The notes below the pieces were generated by a model. That model saw only the letters and a list, made by a program, of their open reading frames with translations. It did no database searches and was not told the DNA's origin. This document shows positions 9,131 through 18,337 of a stretch of DNA of 64,000 nt, piece by piece; within the stretch, counting starts at the first letter, position 1; the number at the start of each line of letters is the position of its first letter. Made by a program: the position numbers and the translations under genes. This stretch comes from CBDDHT01 sp965227905 (GTDB lineage: Bacteria > Pseudomonadota > Alphaproteobacteria > Rhizobiales > Methyloligellaceae), in NCBI GenBank assembly GCA_965227905.1, contig OZ245780.1:744001-808000 (forward strand), given 5' to 3'.

Positions 9131-9146
9131 GTCAAGCAAGCTTGAC
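9131..9146. promoter_or_regulatory. Palindrome over the putative xre/metK promoter
   Basis: GTCAAGC-N2-GCTTGAC is a perfect 16-bp inverted repeat. On the minus strand its right half contains TTGAC, which could be the -35 element of the xre promoter (TTGACG, 17 bases, TAGAAA). It is a candidate operator, perhaps autoregulatory. Confidence 0.4.
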
Positions 9147-9236
9147 CCTTAAAACCAGTAAATTAGCAATCTTAACAGAGGTGTGAACCAAGGATATCCA
9201 ATCCCACAACTGTGAAATTGCACATCTACAGCACTA

Positions 9237-10817
9237 TCAGACCCATCGATAGCGGGACGTAACCATCCAAGCAAGGGCAATACCCACAAACAAGAACAAT
9301 TCGATTCGGAATCCAAAACGCGCGAAAAAGGTCGGTGGCAATGCCTTTGGAAGCGGGCTGTCGATGGCGCCTCTGTCCCCAAGACCCAGGTGGTCGAGAA
9401 GGCGGCCTTGAGAATCAATGACTGCAGAAATGCCGGAATTCGCCACACGGATAACCGGTAATCCCTCCTCGACAGCGCGCACGCGCGCCTGATGCAAATG
9501 CTGATGGGGACCGCTGGTCTTACCGAACCAGGCGTCATTGGTCACATTAAGCATCCACCCGACCCTGCGTCGATTTGGCGCGACGTCACCAGAAAATATG
9601 ATCTCGTAGCAAACAAGTGGGCTTGCGGGCGGCGCGCCCGGCACTATCAACGCTCTTGGCCCTCGGCCAGCCGTGAACCCGCCACGAATACGGGTCAATT
9701 GTTCAAGGCCGATCGCTTCGAGCAACGATTGAAAAGGCAGAAACTCTCCGAAGGGAACGAGCCGGATTTTGTCATAGGTCGACAGTAATTCAGCTCTGTG
9801 ATCCATGACGAACAGGCTGTTGTAAATCTCACGCTTCTTGCCGGTCGCCAGATTGGCGCGTGCAGCTCCGGTTATGAATATGATCCCCTCAGGAAGCATC
9901 TGGTCCAGGGCGTTCAGGGCATTTTCCGTCCGTGCAAGCAGAAACGGGATCGCGGATTCTGGCCAAATCAGATGGGTAATCCCATCGAGTCCCGGTGTCG
10001 AATTCTCGGGCCCCTGCCAGCTCGTATCCAGCAGCCGCGAGAATATCCAACTCTGATTACCCGGTTTCCATTTTTCTTCCTGGGGTACATTCGGCTGGAC
10101 GATGCGAAGGCGAATTTCCGCTTCCTGGCCCGGATCGATTTGGGCCAGGCGGTTGGAACCCCAAAGATGTCCGACAACGAGCAGTACCGCCATGAGAGTG
10201 GGGAGGAGCAGTCTTTTCTTCGACGCGTCTTCTGCAGGGCATGGCCAGACAGCCGCCGGACTGGTGAAAACCAGAACGGCGAGAATACTGAGTCCGTAAA
10301 TGCCGAAAAGCGATGCGGTCTGCATCATTGCGTCGTTCGCTGTGAGCGCGTAGCCGATCGTGTTCCATGGAAAGCCTGTCAGTACATGACCGCGCGCCCA
10401 TTCAGCCAAACCGAAAGTGGTAGCGAGTGCGAAAAGCCTCGCCATACCTGGCCGCCAGAGGATCATAGCAAGGGCTGTCGCTGCGCCATAGAAAAGTGCG
10501 AGGCCTATGGGCATGAGCGCGACGGCGAATGGCAGCAGCCACGCAAACCGAGCCGCATCCACCAGGAATGCAGCGCCAATCCAATAGAGACCTGCCAGGA
10601 AGTAGCCGAATCCAAAGTACCAGCCGATCAGGGCCGCGCGCTTGGCATTTCCATGGCAGCCATCGAGGAGCCAGACAAATACCGAGAATGTCAGGAACAG
10701 AATGGGCCAGAGATGGAGCGGCGCCATTGCAAGGGCCGACAAAGCGCCTGCCAGAGTTGCTGTCAGATAACGTCGCCAACCGATCAGGTCACCAATGGCC
10801 AAGGCAACACGCTGCAT
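9237..10817 (-). CDS. lnt: Apolipoprotein N-acyltransferase Lnt
   Basis: Lnt adds the third acyl chain to the N-terminal cysteine of outer-membrane lipoproteins, in the inner membrane. The product (about 526 residues from the ATG at 10817) has several N-terminal membrane segments, then a periplasmic nitrilase-like domain. The likely catalytic Glu lies in LIWPESAIPFLL, the Lys in YDKIRLVPFGEFLPF and the Cys in SPLVCYEIIFSGDV. A final membrane helix closes the protein. The open frame reaches a GTG at 10844, but only the ATG at 10817 has a purine-rich stretch before it. CorC lies directly upstream, as in many proteobacteria. Confidence 0.94.
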   Translation of the reverse strand: MQRVALAIGDLIGWRRYLTATLAGALSALAMAPLHLWPILFLTFSVFVWLLDGCHGNAKRAALIGWYFGFGYFLAGLYWIGAAFLVDAARFAWLLPFAVALMPIGLALFYGAATALAMILWRPGMARLFALATTFGLAEWARGHVLTGFPWNTIGYALTANDAMMQTASLFGIYGLSILAVLVFTSPAAVWPCPAEDASKKRLLLPTLMAVLLVVGHLWGSNRLAQIDPGQEAEIRLRIVQPNVPQEEKWKPGNQSWIFSRLLDTSWQGPENSTPGLDGITHLIWPESAIPFLLARTENALNALDQMLPEGIIFITGAARANLATGKKREIYNSLFVMDHRAELLSTYDKIRLVPFGEFLPFQSLLEAIGLEQLTRIRGGFTAGRGPRALIVPGAPPASPLVCYEIIFSGDVAPNRRRVGWMLNVTNDAWFGKTSGPHQHLHQARVRAVEEGLPVIRVANSGISAVIDSQGRLLDHLGLGDRGAIDSPLPKALPPTFFARFGFRIELFLFVGIALAWMVTSRYRWV

Positions 10818-10925
10818 TAGCCGACTCTTTCTTTTTTTATGCACGATGACTGGTGCCGAATGATCGAAGCTCGGCTTGTCACCGCCTGATGCTGCGGGCT
10901 CGCGAGACGGATTTGACGATAAGTA

Positions 10926-11978
10926 TCAATCGTGGGTCGGCTCGTGTGTCGCGTCGGAGCGTACTGTGGAACTCGGGCTCGTTGTCCGTCCGCGGCCTGT
11001 GTGGATTCGGAGCGTCTTGATGCGACGTGGGTCGGCATCCAGGACTTCGAACTCGATACCAGAGGCGTGAGGCACAAGTTCTCCGCGAACAGGAACACGG
11101 CCGAGCAGGGTAAAGACCAGTCCGCCCAGCGTATCGACATCCTCATCTCTTTCGGCTGAAAGGAGTTGTTCGCCAAGCATCGTTTCGAGCTCTTCGATCG
11201 GCGCGCGGGCGTCTGCAATCAATCCGTCCTTTGTATCCTCGCGGATCAGCGGCGCACCATTCTGATCATGCTCGTCCTCGATTTCACCGACGATCTCTTC
11301 GACAAGATCCTCGATTGAGACCAAACCGTCCGTCCCACCATATTCATCGACCACGAGTGCGAGATGAATCCGTGTCGTCTGCATTCTTAGAAGAAGATCA
11401 AGAACTGACATTGATGGTGGTACGAATATGAGTTCCCGGCACACTTTGGTTGCCGCGATCGTTGTCTTCAGGTCGACGGATTGCAGATCGATCGGATCAG
11501 ACAGGTTGTTGCCTGTAGCGCTCGTTGTCTCTTCGCCATTCGTCTTCTTCGGCGTCTCACCGGTTGACTCGCCCGTTATCCAGGCCATCAGGTCTTTGAT
11601 GTGGACCATACCGCGCGGATCATCGAGGGTCTCGTGATAGACGGGAATGCGAGAATGGCCGGCCTGTTCGAAAACGTGGAGGAGTTCATTCACTGACATG
11701 CTTTCGTCTGCGGCGATGACGTCGGCTCTGGGGACCATGACATCTTCGACTCGCAGGGCTCCGAAGCGCAGCAGATTGAGCAGCATCGCCCGCTCTTTTG
11801 GCTCGAAGTCTTCAGATTCGCTCTCTGTGGTCAGCGCAGTTTCGATGGTTTCGCGAAGGTCTGGGCTGCCAACAAGGCCGATCTTGGAGAGGATCCGTTC
11901 AAAGAGTCCCGGGCTTGTGTCCTCGAATCCGGAGACACTCTCAGGCCGTCGGGTGTTTGTAGAGGAAGACTCGGTCAT
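10926..11978 (-). CDS. corC: CorC/HlyC-type CBS-domain protein
   Basis: The 350-residue cytosolic protein has a tandem CBS pair (about residues 65-235, including VMVPRADVIAADESMSVNEL and FVPPSMSVLDLLLRMQ), then VDEYGGTDGLVSIEDLVEEIVGEIEDEHD, the family signature. A CorC_HlyC transporter-associated domain follows. CorC is linked to magnesium and cobalt efflux; older names call it hemolysin-like. The ATG overlaps the ybeY stop (ATGA), so the two are coupled. An Asp/Glu-poor, Ser/Thr-rich tail ends the protein. Confidence 0.9.
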   Translation of the reverse strand: MTESSSTNTRRPESVSGFEDTSPGLFERILSKIGLVGSPDLRETIETALTTESESEDFEPKERAMLLNLLRFGALRVEDVMVPRADVIAADESMSVNELLHVFEQAGHSRIPVYHETLDDPRGMVHIKDLMAWITGESTGETPKKTNGEETTSATGNNLSDPIDLQSVDLKTTIAATKVCRELIFVPPSMSVLDLLLRMQTTRIHLALVVDEYGGTDGLVSIEDLVEEIVGEIEDEHDQNGAPLIREDTKDGLIADARAPIEELETMLGEQLLSAERDEDVDTLGGLVFTLLGRVPVRGELVPHASGIEFEVLDADPRRIKTLRIHTGRGRTTSPSSTVRSDATHEPTHD

Positions 11979-12541
11979 TTTATCGTCTGCGCATCGGACC
12001 CGGTGTGCTCGGGGCCGCAGGTGTAAGGATCTGGAATGCCAAGAGATGCAAGGATTTCGATCTCCCGTGCCTCCATAGCTTCTGCTTCCGTCTGCTCTTC
12101 ATGATCATGGCCAAGAAGATGCAATATGCCGTGCACAACGAGATGGGCCGCATGGGCATCGAGCGAGCGAGCAGCTTCTTCGGCTTCTTGGCATACGGTT
12201 TCGAATGCCAACACGATATCGCCGAGTGGGCGGCATGCCTGAAGGGGGACAGAAGAATTGTCCGGGAAGGACAAGACATTTGTGGGCTTGTCCTTTCCCC
12301 GCCAACGCTTGTTCAAGGCTTGGCTTTCCGCGTCATTCGTTAACACAAGGGCGACCTCGAAGGACTGCGATGGTTCAGCTGTTGATCTTGCCAGCGCCGT
12401 TTGTGCGGCGGTTACAGCTCCCAAGGAGTCGAATTCTCCCTTTGACCAACGATCATCACGCGTCACAACTTCAACCTCATGTCGCCAAGCGGATGAAGGC
12501 TCACCGGGGCTCGCTGCTGATTCTTGCGTTTCGTTCTGCAT
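11975..12541 (-). CDS. ybeY: Endoribonuclease YbeY
   Basis: YbeY is a single-strand-specific endoribonuclease needed for 16S rRNA 3' maturation and ribosome quality control. The 188-residue product carries the metal-binding H3 motif HLVVHGILHLLGHDHE near residues 135-150, and the upstream family motif RWRGKDKPTNVLSFP. It begins three bases after phoH and overlaps corC, a conserved cluster. The N-terminal 50 residues are less conserved, which is usual. Confidence 0.95.
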   Translation of the reverse strand: MQNETQESAASPGEPSSAWRHEVEVVTRDDRWSKGEFDSLGAVTAAQTALARSTAEPSQSFEVALVLTNDAESQALNKRWRGKDKPTNVLSFPDNSSVPLQACRPLGDIVLAFETVCQEAEEAARSLDAHAAHLVVHGILHLLGHDHEEQTEAEAMEAREIEILASLGIPDPYTCGPEHTGSDAQTIK

Positions 12542-12544
12542 GTC

Positions 12545-13528
12545 CTAGGCGTCTTCTTCGTAAGCTGCGACGATCCGTGCGACGAGCTCGCGGCGCACCA
12601 CGTCGGCCTTTGAAAATGCAATATGTGTGACGCCTTCGATGTTTCGCAACTTGCCGACGGCATCGTTCAGCCCGGAGCTCTGGCCGGCGGGCAGATCAAT
12701 CTGTGTCGGGTCGCCCGTGACAACCATCTGGCTCTTCTCGCCAAGGCGGGTCAGGAACATTTTCATCTGCATCGGTGTACAATTCTGAGCCTCGTCCAGG
12801 ATGACGAAAGCATGGGAGAGTGTCCGGCCACGCATGAAGGCCAATGGCGCAATCTCGATTACACCGGTCGCAAGACTCCGCTCTACGCGCTCAGGAGCAA
12901 GAACATCGTAGAGTGCATCGTAAAGGGGGCGAAGATAGGGATCGACTTTCTCCCGCATATCGCCGGGTAGAAAGCCGAGTCTTTCGCCTGCCTCCACCGC
13001 AGGTCGCGACAGGATCAGCCGGTCAACCAATCCGCGTTCAAGGCATGCTGCTGCGTGGGCAACGGCCAGATAGGTCTTGCCGGTTCCCGCAGGTCCGCTT
13101 GCGAGAATGAGCTCAGCCGTTTCCATCGCTCGCATATAGGTGCTTTGCGCGGGTGTTCTGGCTGTAATGGTCCGGCGACGCGTATGAATTTGCGCTGCCT
13201 TTCCAGGCTCTTCTGTGTCGCCCTTTGTACCGCTCGTATCGGCGATCTCCGCATGGCGGATTGCACCGTCGACATCACCAGTATTGATAGCCTCTCCTTC
13301 GGACAATCTGGCATAGAGGGATTCAAGGACCGAGCGTGCGAGTTGGCAGGCCAGTTCAGGGCCCTCGATGGTCAGGACGTTGCCATGTGCCACAGCCTGC
13401 ACACCGAGCCGATCCTCGATCAATGCAAGATTGGCATCATACTCGCCCAGCAGTTCCGCAACGAGACGATTGTCCTCGAAAGGGAATACCAGACGGCTCT
13501 GTTCTTCGGTCGTGCTGTGCGTGTCCAA
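12545..13528 (-). CDS. PhoH-family ATPase (YbeZ)
   Basis: The 327-residue cytosolic ATPase has a Walker A motif GPAGTGKT at residues 145-152 and a Walker B-like VILDEAQNCTP, followed by MVVTGDPTQIDLP. These are all signatures of the PhoH/YbeZ family. YbeZ works with YbeY in rRNA maturation, and the two genes are adjacent here. The first 70 residues form the PhoH N-terminal nucleic-acid-binding region. It lies between miaB and ybeY on the minus strand. Confidence 0.94.
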   Translation of the reverse strand: MDTHSTTEEQSRLVFPFEDNRLVAELLGEYDANLALIEDRLGVQAVAHGNVLTIEGPELACQLARSVLESLYARLSEGEAINTGDVDGAIRHAEIADTSGTKGDTEEPGKAAQIHTRRRTITARTPAQSTYMRAMETAELILASGPAGTGKTYLAVAHAAACLERGLVDRLILSRPAVEAGERLGFLPGDMREKVDPYLRPLYDALYDVLAPERVERSLATGVIEIAPLAFMRGRTLSHAFVILDEAQNCTPMQMKMFLTRLGEKSQMVVTGDPTQIDLPAGQSSGLNDAVGKLRNIEGVTHIAFSKADVVRRELVARIVAAYEEDA

Positions 13529-13593
13529 GATATTGATCTACGCAAGGGCTGCGAATTTGCAACTCGGTCAACCCACTGCGATTTCCGTCCTCG

Positions 13594-14973
13594 TTATTCC
13601 GCGGCGGCTCTCGAATTCAAATCAGAACCCGAAACGATCTTTCCTTCAAGACTATTCGGTCCAGCGGCCTTAATTTCCACTTGCAGCACTTCACCGACGG
13701 CATCGTCTGAAACATAGGCATGAACCGGCTGAAGATAAGGGGAGCGACCGACCATCTGGTCTGCCAAACGTCCCGGTTTTTCAAACAGAACCGGCATTCT
13801 GGACCCGATACATGACATATTGAATTCTGATTTCTGCGCTCGCAGAAGTGCCTGCAGCTCCTGCAGACGGGTGTTTTTTACATCTTCCGGTACCTGATCT
13901 GTCATGGTCGATGCAGGCGTCCCGGGGCGAGGGCTGTATTTGAACGAATAGGCTTCAGCGAACCCCACATCGCGAACGAGGGTCATCGTTTCCTGGAATT
14001 CCCGGTCTGCTTCACCTGGGAAGCCGACAATAATGTCTGTGGATAGCGCAATATCCGGGCGTGCCGCGCGGAGCCTCTCGACGATGCGACGATAGTCGTC
14101 CGTATCGTGCTTTCGATTCATCGCGGCCAGAATCCGATTGGACCCTGCCTGAAACGGTAGATGCAGATACGGCATGAGCTGGTCGAGTTCGCCGTGTGCG
14201 TCGATCAGGTCGTCATCCATGTCGCGAGGATGGCTGGTGGTATAGCGCAAGCGCGCCAGTCCATCGATCCTGGCCAGTCGGCGAAGAAGTTTTGCCAATG
14301 TCCAGCTTGAGCCGTCGGGGCCGTCACCGTGGTACGCGTTGACGTTCTGACCGAGCAAAGTGATTTCCCTGACACCTTGATCAACCAAGCGTTCCGTCTC
14401 GGCCACAAGGTCGGCGGCGGGACGCGAATATTCGACCCCGCGTGTGTAAGGCACCACGCAGAACGTACAGAATTTGTCACAGCCTTCCTGAACGGTCACG
14501 AAAGCGCTTGCACGCCTTGAGATGACCGGCCGTTCTGGCAAGTGCCCGAACTTGTCCTCCTCGGGGAAATCGGTGTCGACAACCGAACGACCCTCATCCC
14601 GGACTTTGGCCATGAGTTCAGGCAGCCGATGATAGCTTTGGGGGCCGACCACCAGATCCACGACCGGAGCCCGCGCAATGATCTCCTGGCCTTCTGCCTG
14701 GGCCACGCAGCCGGCAACGGCAATCATGGTCGTTTCGCCGCGTTCAGCCCGTTCGGCCTTGATCTGCCTGAGGCGACCAAGCTCCGAATAGACTTTTTCG
14801 GCCGCTTTTTCGCGGATATGGCAGGTGTTCAGGATAATCAGTTCGGCGTCTGCCGGCAGGGCCGTCGGCTCGGATTTGAGCCCACCCAAAACATCGGAAA
14901 TGCGTTCGGAATCATAGACGTTCATCTGACAGCCGAACGTCTTGATATGATGCCGTCTCGATTCTGTGGCCAT
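13594..14973 (-). CDS. miaB: tRNA-2-methylthio-N6-dimethylallyladenosine synthase MiaB
   Basis: MiaB is a radical-SAM methylthiotransferase that adds the methylthio group to i6A37 in tRNAs. The 459-residue product has the N-terminal MTTase domain (IKTFGCQMNVYDSERI and LNTCHIREKAAEK), the radical-SAM cluster motif CDKFCTFC, and a C-terminal TRAM domain. The frame opens at 15051, but the first 26 residues are not MiaB-like and the ATG at 14973 starts right before the conserved region. It carries both iron-sulfur clusters expected for the family. Confidence 0.95.
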   Translation of the reverse strand: MATESRRHHIKTFGCQMNVYDSERISDVLGGLKSEPTALPADAELIILNTCHIREKAAEKVYSELGRLRQIKAERAERGETTMIAVAGCVAQAEGQEIIARAPVVDLVVGPQSYHRLPELMAKVRDEGRSVVDTDFPEEDKFGHLPERPVISRRASAFVTVQEGCDKFCTFCVVPYTRGVEYSRPAADLVAETERLVDQGVREITLLGQNVNAYHGDGPDGSSWTLAKLLRRLARIDGLARLRYTTSHPRDMDDDLIDAHGELDQLMPYLHLPFQAGSNRILAAMNRKHDTDDYRRIVERLRAARPDIALSTDIIVGFPGEADREFQETMTLVRDVGFAEAYSFKYSPRPGTPASTMTDQVPEDVKNTRLQELQALLRAQKSEFNMSCIGSRMPVLFEKPGRLADQMVGRSPYLQPVHAYVSDDAVGEVLQVEIKAAGPNSLEGKIVSGSDLNSRAAAE

Positions 14974-15121
14974 GGAAACAGCTGCAATCCAGAATTCTAT
15001 GTGAATGCACCAATGTGCGGTTGCGAGACTATCAAGCAAATCTCCTGCCATTCGGCTAACGAGCCGGCGGCGCGTTGTTTTACCGGTGTAGACCCAATTC
15101 GTCCACCGGAGAGGTGCGAAC

Positions 15122-15931
15122 TCAGTCTTCGGCTCGCAGTTTCGATGGCGTCAGCAGTGTCGCCATATCGGCGCGGATCCGTGCCTCCGTGTGGCGGGCC
15201 AGCGCCTTTCGATCTGTAAATGTCGCGAGTTCTACCGGTTCGCCAACCTGGATGGCAACGTCGAGGGGCCCCTGCTTGAAAAGATCCCAGGCGTGCCCAG
15301 CCATCTCCATGTCGCCATACCAGGCGACCGTTGGACGCTGCGAGCGGCCGAGTGGCATGCCGTGAAGATGAGTGTAGGCAATGGCGAGTGTCTGCACAGA
15401 TATGCCTTGCTCGAGCGCAGCGGCGTTATCCCCAGACGGCTTGGCGGCGGCGAAAAGAGAGGTTCGAAAGGGGAGAACCTGATTTCCGTCACTGCTCGTA
15501 CCTTCAGCGAAAAGGACGATGTGGTCGCCATCCCGAAGCCGGCCGGTTATTTCCTGCGTCGTTTGAGAGACGGCTCCCCGGCGTTGCCGCTCGACAAACA
15601 CAGTGCGCTGGAGTTTGGCGAGCCAGGAGACGAACGGCCAACTCGCCACCTCACTTTTGGCGACAAACGATACCGGCGCCACCGCGCTCAGAACGGGAAT
15701 GTCGAGCCAGGTTACATGGTTCGAGACGAGCAATATCGGTCGATCGCTGGCGATAGCGCCGGTCTGCTTGATGCGTAGCCCGAGAAGACCGCACACGCGG
15801 CGATGATACCAGTTCGGGAAACGCCGCGCCCAGTCCCTGTTGACGCTCTTGAAGACCAATTGCAATGGCATCAAGGGAACGGTCAACGCCATGAAGCTTG
15901 TTAGGATCAGTACGGCACGGAGCGTCTGCAT
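15122..15931 (-). CDS. 1-acyl-sn-glycerol-3-phosphate acyltransferase (PlsC family)
   Basis: This enzyme makes phosphatidic acid from lysophosphatidic acid at the inner membrane. The 269-residue product starts with a hydrophobic segment and has the acyltransferase motif NHVTWLD (H-x4-D) near residue 92, and a second family block, LFAEGTSSDGNQVLPF. It lies between fur and miaB, 21 bases from the fur stop, as in other Alphaproteobacteria. The exact acyl substrate cannot be read from the sequence; an OlsA-like role (lyso-ornithine lipid) is an alternative since an OlsB-like gene occurs at 31 kb. Confidence 0.88.
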   Translation of the reverse strand: MQTLRAVLILTSFMALTVPLMPLQLVFKSVNRDWARRFPNWYHRRVCGLLGLRIKQTGAIASDRPILLVSNHVTWLDIPVLSAVAPVSFVAKSEVASWPFVSWLAKLQRTVFVERQRRGAVSQTTQEITGRLRDGDHIVLFAEGTSSDGNQVLPFRTSLFAAAKPSGDNAAALEQGISVQTLAIAYTHLHGMPLGRSQRPTVAWYGDMEMAGHAWDLFKQGPLDVAIQVGEPVELATFTDRKALARHTEARIRADMATLLTPSKLRAED

Positions 15932-15952
15932 ACTTGACCTGGAATGCGCGGC

Positions 15953-16390
15953 TCAACATTTGTCGCGTCGAAGCGGCACACCGTAGAGTTCGAGACGATG
16001 ATCGATCAGCTTGTATCCAAGCTCTTCGGCGATCAATTCCTGCAACTTCTCAATCTCTTCGTTGCGAAATTCAATGACATTCCCGGTATCGACATCGATC
16101 AGATGGTCATGATGTTCACCTGCGGCCGGCTCATATCGCGCGCGGCCATCGCCGAATTCATGGCGCGAGAGAATTCCCGCCTCTTCCAGAAGCCGTACGG
16201 TCCGGTAAACGGTCGATAGAGAAATTCTGGAATCCAGTGCATTGGCACGGCGGTGAACTTCCTCGACATCAGGATGGTCGCCGGCATCGGACAAAACGCG
16301 TGCGATTACGCGACGTTGATCCGTCATGCGAAGTCCATGCTCGCTGCAGAGTCGCTCGATGCGGCTCTGTTGCTGTTCAAGGTCGGGCAT
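15953..16390 (-). CDS. fur: Fur-family metal-dependent regulator (Fur/Mur)
   Basis: The 145-residue product has the Fur winged helix (RMTDQRRVIARVLSDAGDHPDVEEVHRRA, then ISLSTVYRTVRLLEEAGI). The metal-binding region GEHHDHLIDVDTGNVIEF follows at about residues 90-108. In many Alphaproteobacteria the orthologue at this place senses manganese (Mur) while Irr and RirA manage iron, so the true metal is open. The HHDH pattern is that of Fur/Mur, not of Zur. It sits between rimI and plsC. Confidence 0.9.
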   Translation of the reverse strand: MPDLEQQQSRIERLCSEHGLRMTDQRRVIARVLSDAGDHPDVEEVHRRANALDSRISLSTVYRTVRLLEEAGILSRHEFGDGRARYEPAAGEHHDHLIDVDTGNVIEFRNEEIEKLQELIAEELGYKLIDHRLELYGVPLRRDKC

Positions 16391-16461
16391 AGAGCCTCGC
16401 TATGGGTTCCCGTATCGAATCCCTTATAGGGTGCTCAACCGAGGTCGTCCACAGCGCCTCG

Positions 16462-16938
16462 TCAAGTACCGGTCAGGTTGAGAGACAGGCAAAGCGCATC
16501 GTGTGGTGGATGTCCATCCCGTCGATAGTAGTTCCGACGTCGTCCGACAGCGGTGAAACCGTGCTTTTCATAAAGGGCGATTGCAGCGTCATTTTCAGCA
16601 TTAACCTCGAGAAACAGTCTTTCGACACCTGATCCGGCAAGATGTGTCGAGGTTTTGCGTAAGAGTGTCTGGGCAAGCCCATGCCTTCGAAATCGAGGGG
16701 CAACGGCTAGCGTCAGGATTTCCGCTTCATCACCCACGCCGCGTGCCATGATAAATCCGGCAAGCGGCTTCGCCGGCTCTGTCGTGACCTTGTGTGTAAC
16801 GAGGCCCTGGTCTTTCAGCAGACTTGCAAGACTCTTTTCGCTCCAGCCTTTCGCGAAACAGGCGGCGTGCAATGCAGCCATCGGCGCCGCGTCCGCCAGT
16901 GTGCCTGCCGCAAATGAAAACTTTATGGTTTGGTTCAT
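16462..16938 (-). CDS. rimI: Ribosomal protein alanine N-acetyltransferase RimI
   Basis: RimI is a GNAT enzyme that acetylates the N-terminal Ala of ribosomal protein S18. The product of about 158 residues has the GNAT acetyl-CoA motif (VAPRFRRHGLAQTLLRKT) and FLEVNAENDAAIALYEKHGF, then GRRRNYYRRDG, all RimI-like. An ATG at 16938 overlaps the tsaB stop as ATGA; a second possible start at 16947 adds three residues. The tsaB-rimI pair is conserved. Confidence 0.91.
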   Translation of the reverse strand: MNQTIKFSFAAGTLADAAPMAALHAACFAKGWSEKSLASLLKDQGLVTHKVTTEPAKPLAGFIMARGVGDEAEILTLAVAPRFRRHGLAQTLLRKTSTHLAGSGVERLFLEVNAENDAAIALYEKHGFTAVGRRRNYYRRDGHPPHDALCLSLNLTGT

Positions 16939-17621
16939 TTGCGCCAAGGCAGGATTTTGCTCGCCTGCGGTTTCGCATCTGGGCGCCTGAGATAGAGTGG
17001 TGTGACAGGCGAGTCGTCAGGTTGAAGGCCTTCCGCCATCTTCGCCAGCGCAGCGGCATCAGGCAGGAGATCCGGGTTCGCCAGAATGACCTCTCGGGCC
17101 ATGTTTTCCGCCGTTTCCAAGACGAGCTGCGCGCCGGTTCCAGCGACGACGATTTCACTTTGCGGGAGAGCAGAGACGATCTCAGACACGGTGTTCGCAG
17201 CCGGTTCCGTGCGTTGGCGACCTGTATGATCGAACAAAGCCCAGTAGATCTGCCCCCGTCGCGCATCGACAGCGATCAGAATATCCGATGTCTCGTTCTG
17301 GGAGCGGGCCGACATGACTTGGTGCGCCATGACGACCAGTCCCGACCGTCCAATGAGCGGCAGTCCTGCGGCCAGAGCGAGACCGCGCGCGGTGGCAATG
17401 CCTACTCTCACACCCGTGAAAGTGCCGGGGCCGGTGGAAACCGCGAGTTTGTCGAGATCGCCAAATCCAACGCAAGCGTCCTTCATGACGTCGGAAATCA
17501 TCGGCACGATGGCTTCTGCATGGCCGCGCGCGCGTTCCTCGAAGCGGCCGATGCAGCGTCCATCTATCGACAAGGCGGCCGAACAGGCCTGCATCGACGT
17601 ATCGATTGCGAGAACGGTCAT
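16935..17621 (-). CDS. tsaB: tRNA threonylcarbamoyladenosine biosynthesis protein TsaB
   Basis: TsaB is the partner of TsaD in making t6A37 on ANN-decoding tRNAs. The 228-residue product has the ASKHA-type start (MTVLAIDTSMQACSAAL) and STGPGTFTGVRVGIATARGLAL, the signature of the family. It is followed by rimI with a four-base overlap. It lacks the metal-binding histidines of TsaD, as expected for TsaB. Confidence 0.93.
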   Translation of the reverse strand: MTVLAIDTSMQACSAALSIDGRCIGRFEERARGHAEAIVPMISDVMKDACVGFGDLDKLAVSTGPGTFTGVRVGIATARGLALAAGLPLIGRSGLVVMAHQVMSARSQNETSDILIAVDARRGQIYWALFDHTGRQRTEPAANTVSEIVSALPQSEIVVAGTGAQLVLETAENMAREVILANPDLLPDAAALAKMAEGLQPDDSPVTPLYLRRPDAKPQASKILPWRK

Positions 17622-17686
17622 TTTTACAAAAGGTTCAACTCTCGAAGCTCAGGCGCAGAACCGTATGCCATTTATGAGGCTACGAC

Positions 17687-18277
17687 CTAGATGATTTTGG
17701 CGAACTCGTCGAAATCGAAGCGCGGGAGCCGCGGGAACAGCCCGGCAGGATCGCCATATCCGAGATTGCAGAGGAAATTGGATTTGACCGTGCTCTCAGG
17801 AAAGAACTCTTGATCGATCCCTTGTGCGTCGAAGCCCGACATGGCCCCGGTGTCAAGTCCAAGCGCACGGGCGGCTATGATGAAATATCCGCCTTGAAGC
17901 GTTGCATTGCGCTCTGCGGTCTCTGCGATCGCTTTCTCGTTGCCCGCAAACCAACTGCGCGCATCTTCATGGGGGAAAAGCTTGGGCAGATCATCGGGAA
18001 AGCCGTAATCGTTGCCAAGAATGGCGCAGACAGGAGCCGTGCGGGCCTTGTCGCGATTGCTTGGCGCGACATGCGGCAATAGTCGCGCTTTCGCCGCCTC
18101 AGAGCGAACAAATATGAAGCGGGCTGGGCAGCAATTCGCGCTCGTCGGGCCCATTTTCACAATGTCCATGAGCTCCCGCAGCACCGAATCCGGCACATCG
18201 CGGTCAAGCCATGCGTTGTGACTGCGCGCGTCCAGAAAGAGCTGGTCGAGCGCGCTGTCCGAAATGCGTTCGGCCAT
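17687..18277 (-). CDS. Nitroreductase-family malonic semialdehyde reductase, RutE/HadB type
   Basis: The 196-residue product belongs to the FMN-dependent nitroreductase superfamily. The start DQLFLDARSHNAWLDRDVPD, then MGPTSANCCPARFIFV and NATLQGGYFIIAARALGLDTGAMSGFD, match the RutE/HadB branch, which reduces malonic semialdehyde or related substrates. No rut genes lie nearby, so pyrimidine catabolism is not supported by context. The gene stands alone between tsaB and nfuA on the minus strand. Confidence 0.82.
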   Translation of the reverse strand: MAERISDSALDQLFLDARSHNAWLDRDVPDSVLRELMDIVKMGPTSANCCPARFIFVRSEAAKARLLPHVAPSNRDKARTAPVCAILGNDYGFPDDLPKLFPHEDARSWFAGNEKAIAETAERNATLQGGYFIIAARALGLDTGAMSGFDAQGIDQEFFPESTVKSNFLCNLGYGDPAGLFPRLPRFDFDEFAKII

Positions 18278-18337
18278 CGCCGTCCCTTCCAGCAGAGAGT
18301 CGGTTTGAATTGTCGTGTGCTTTACTACCGTTACCGA

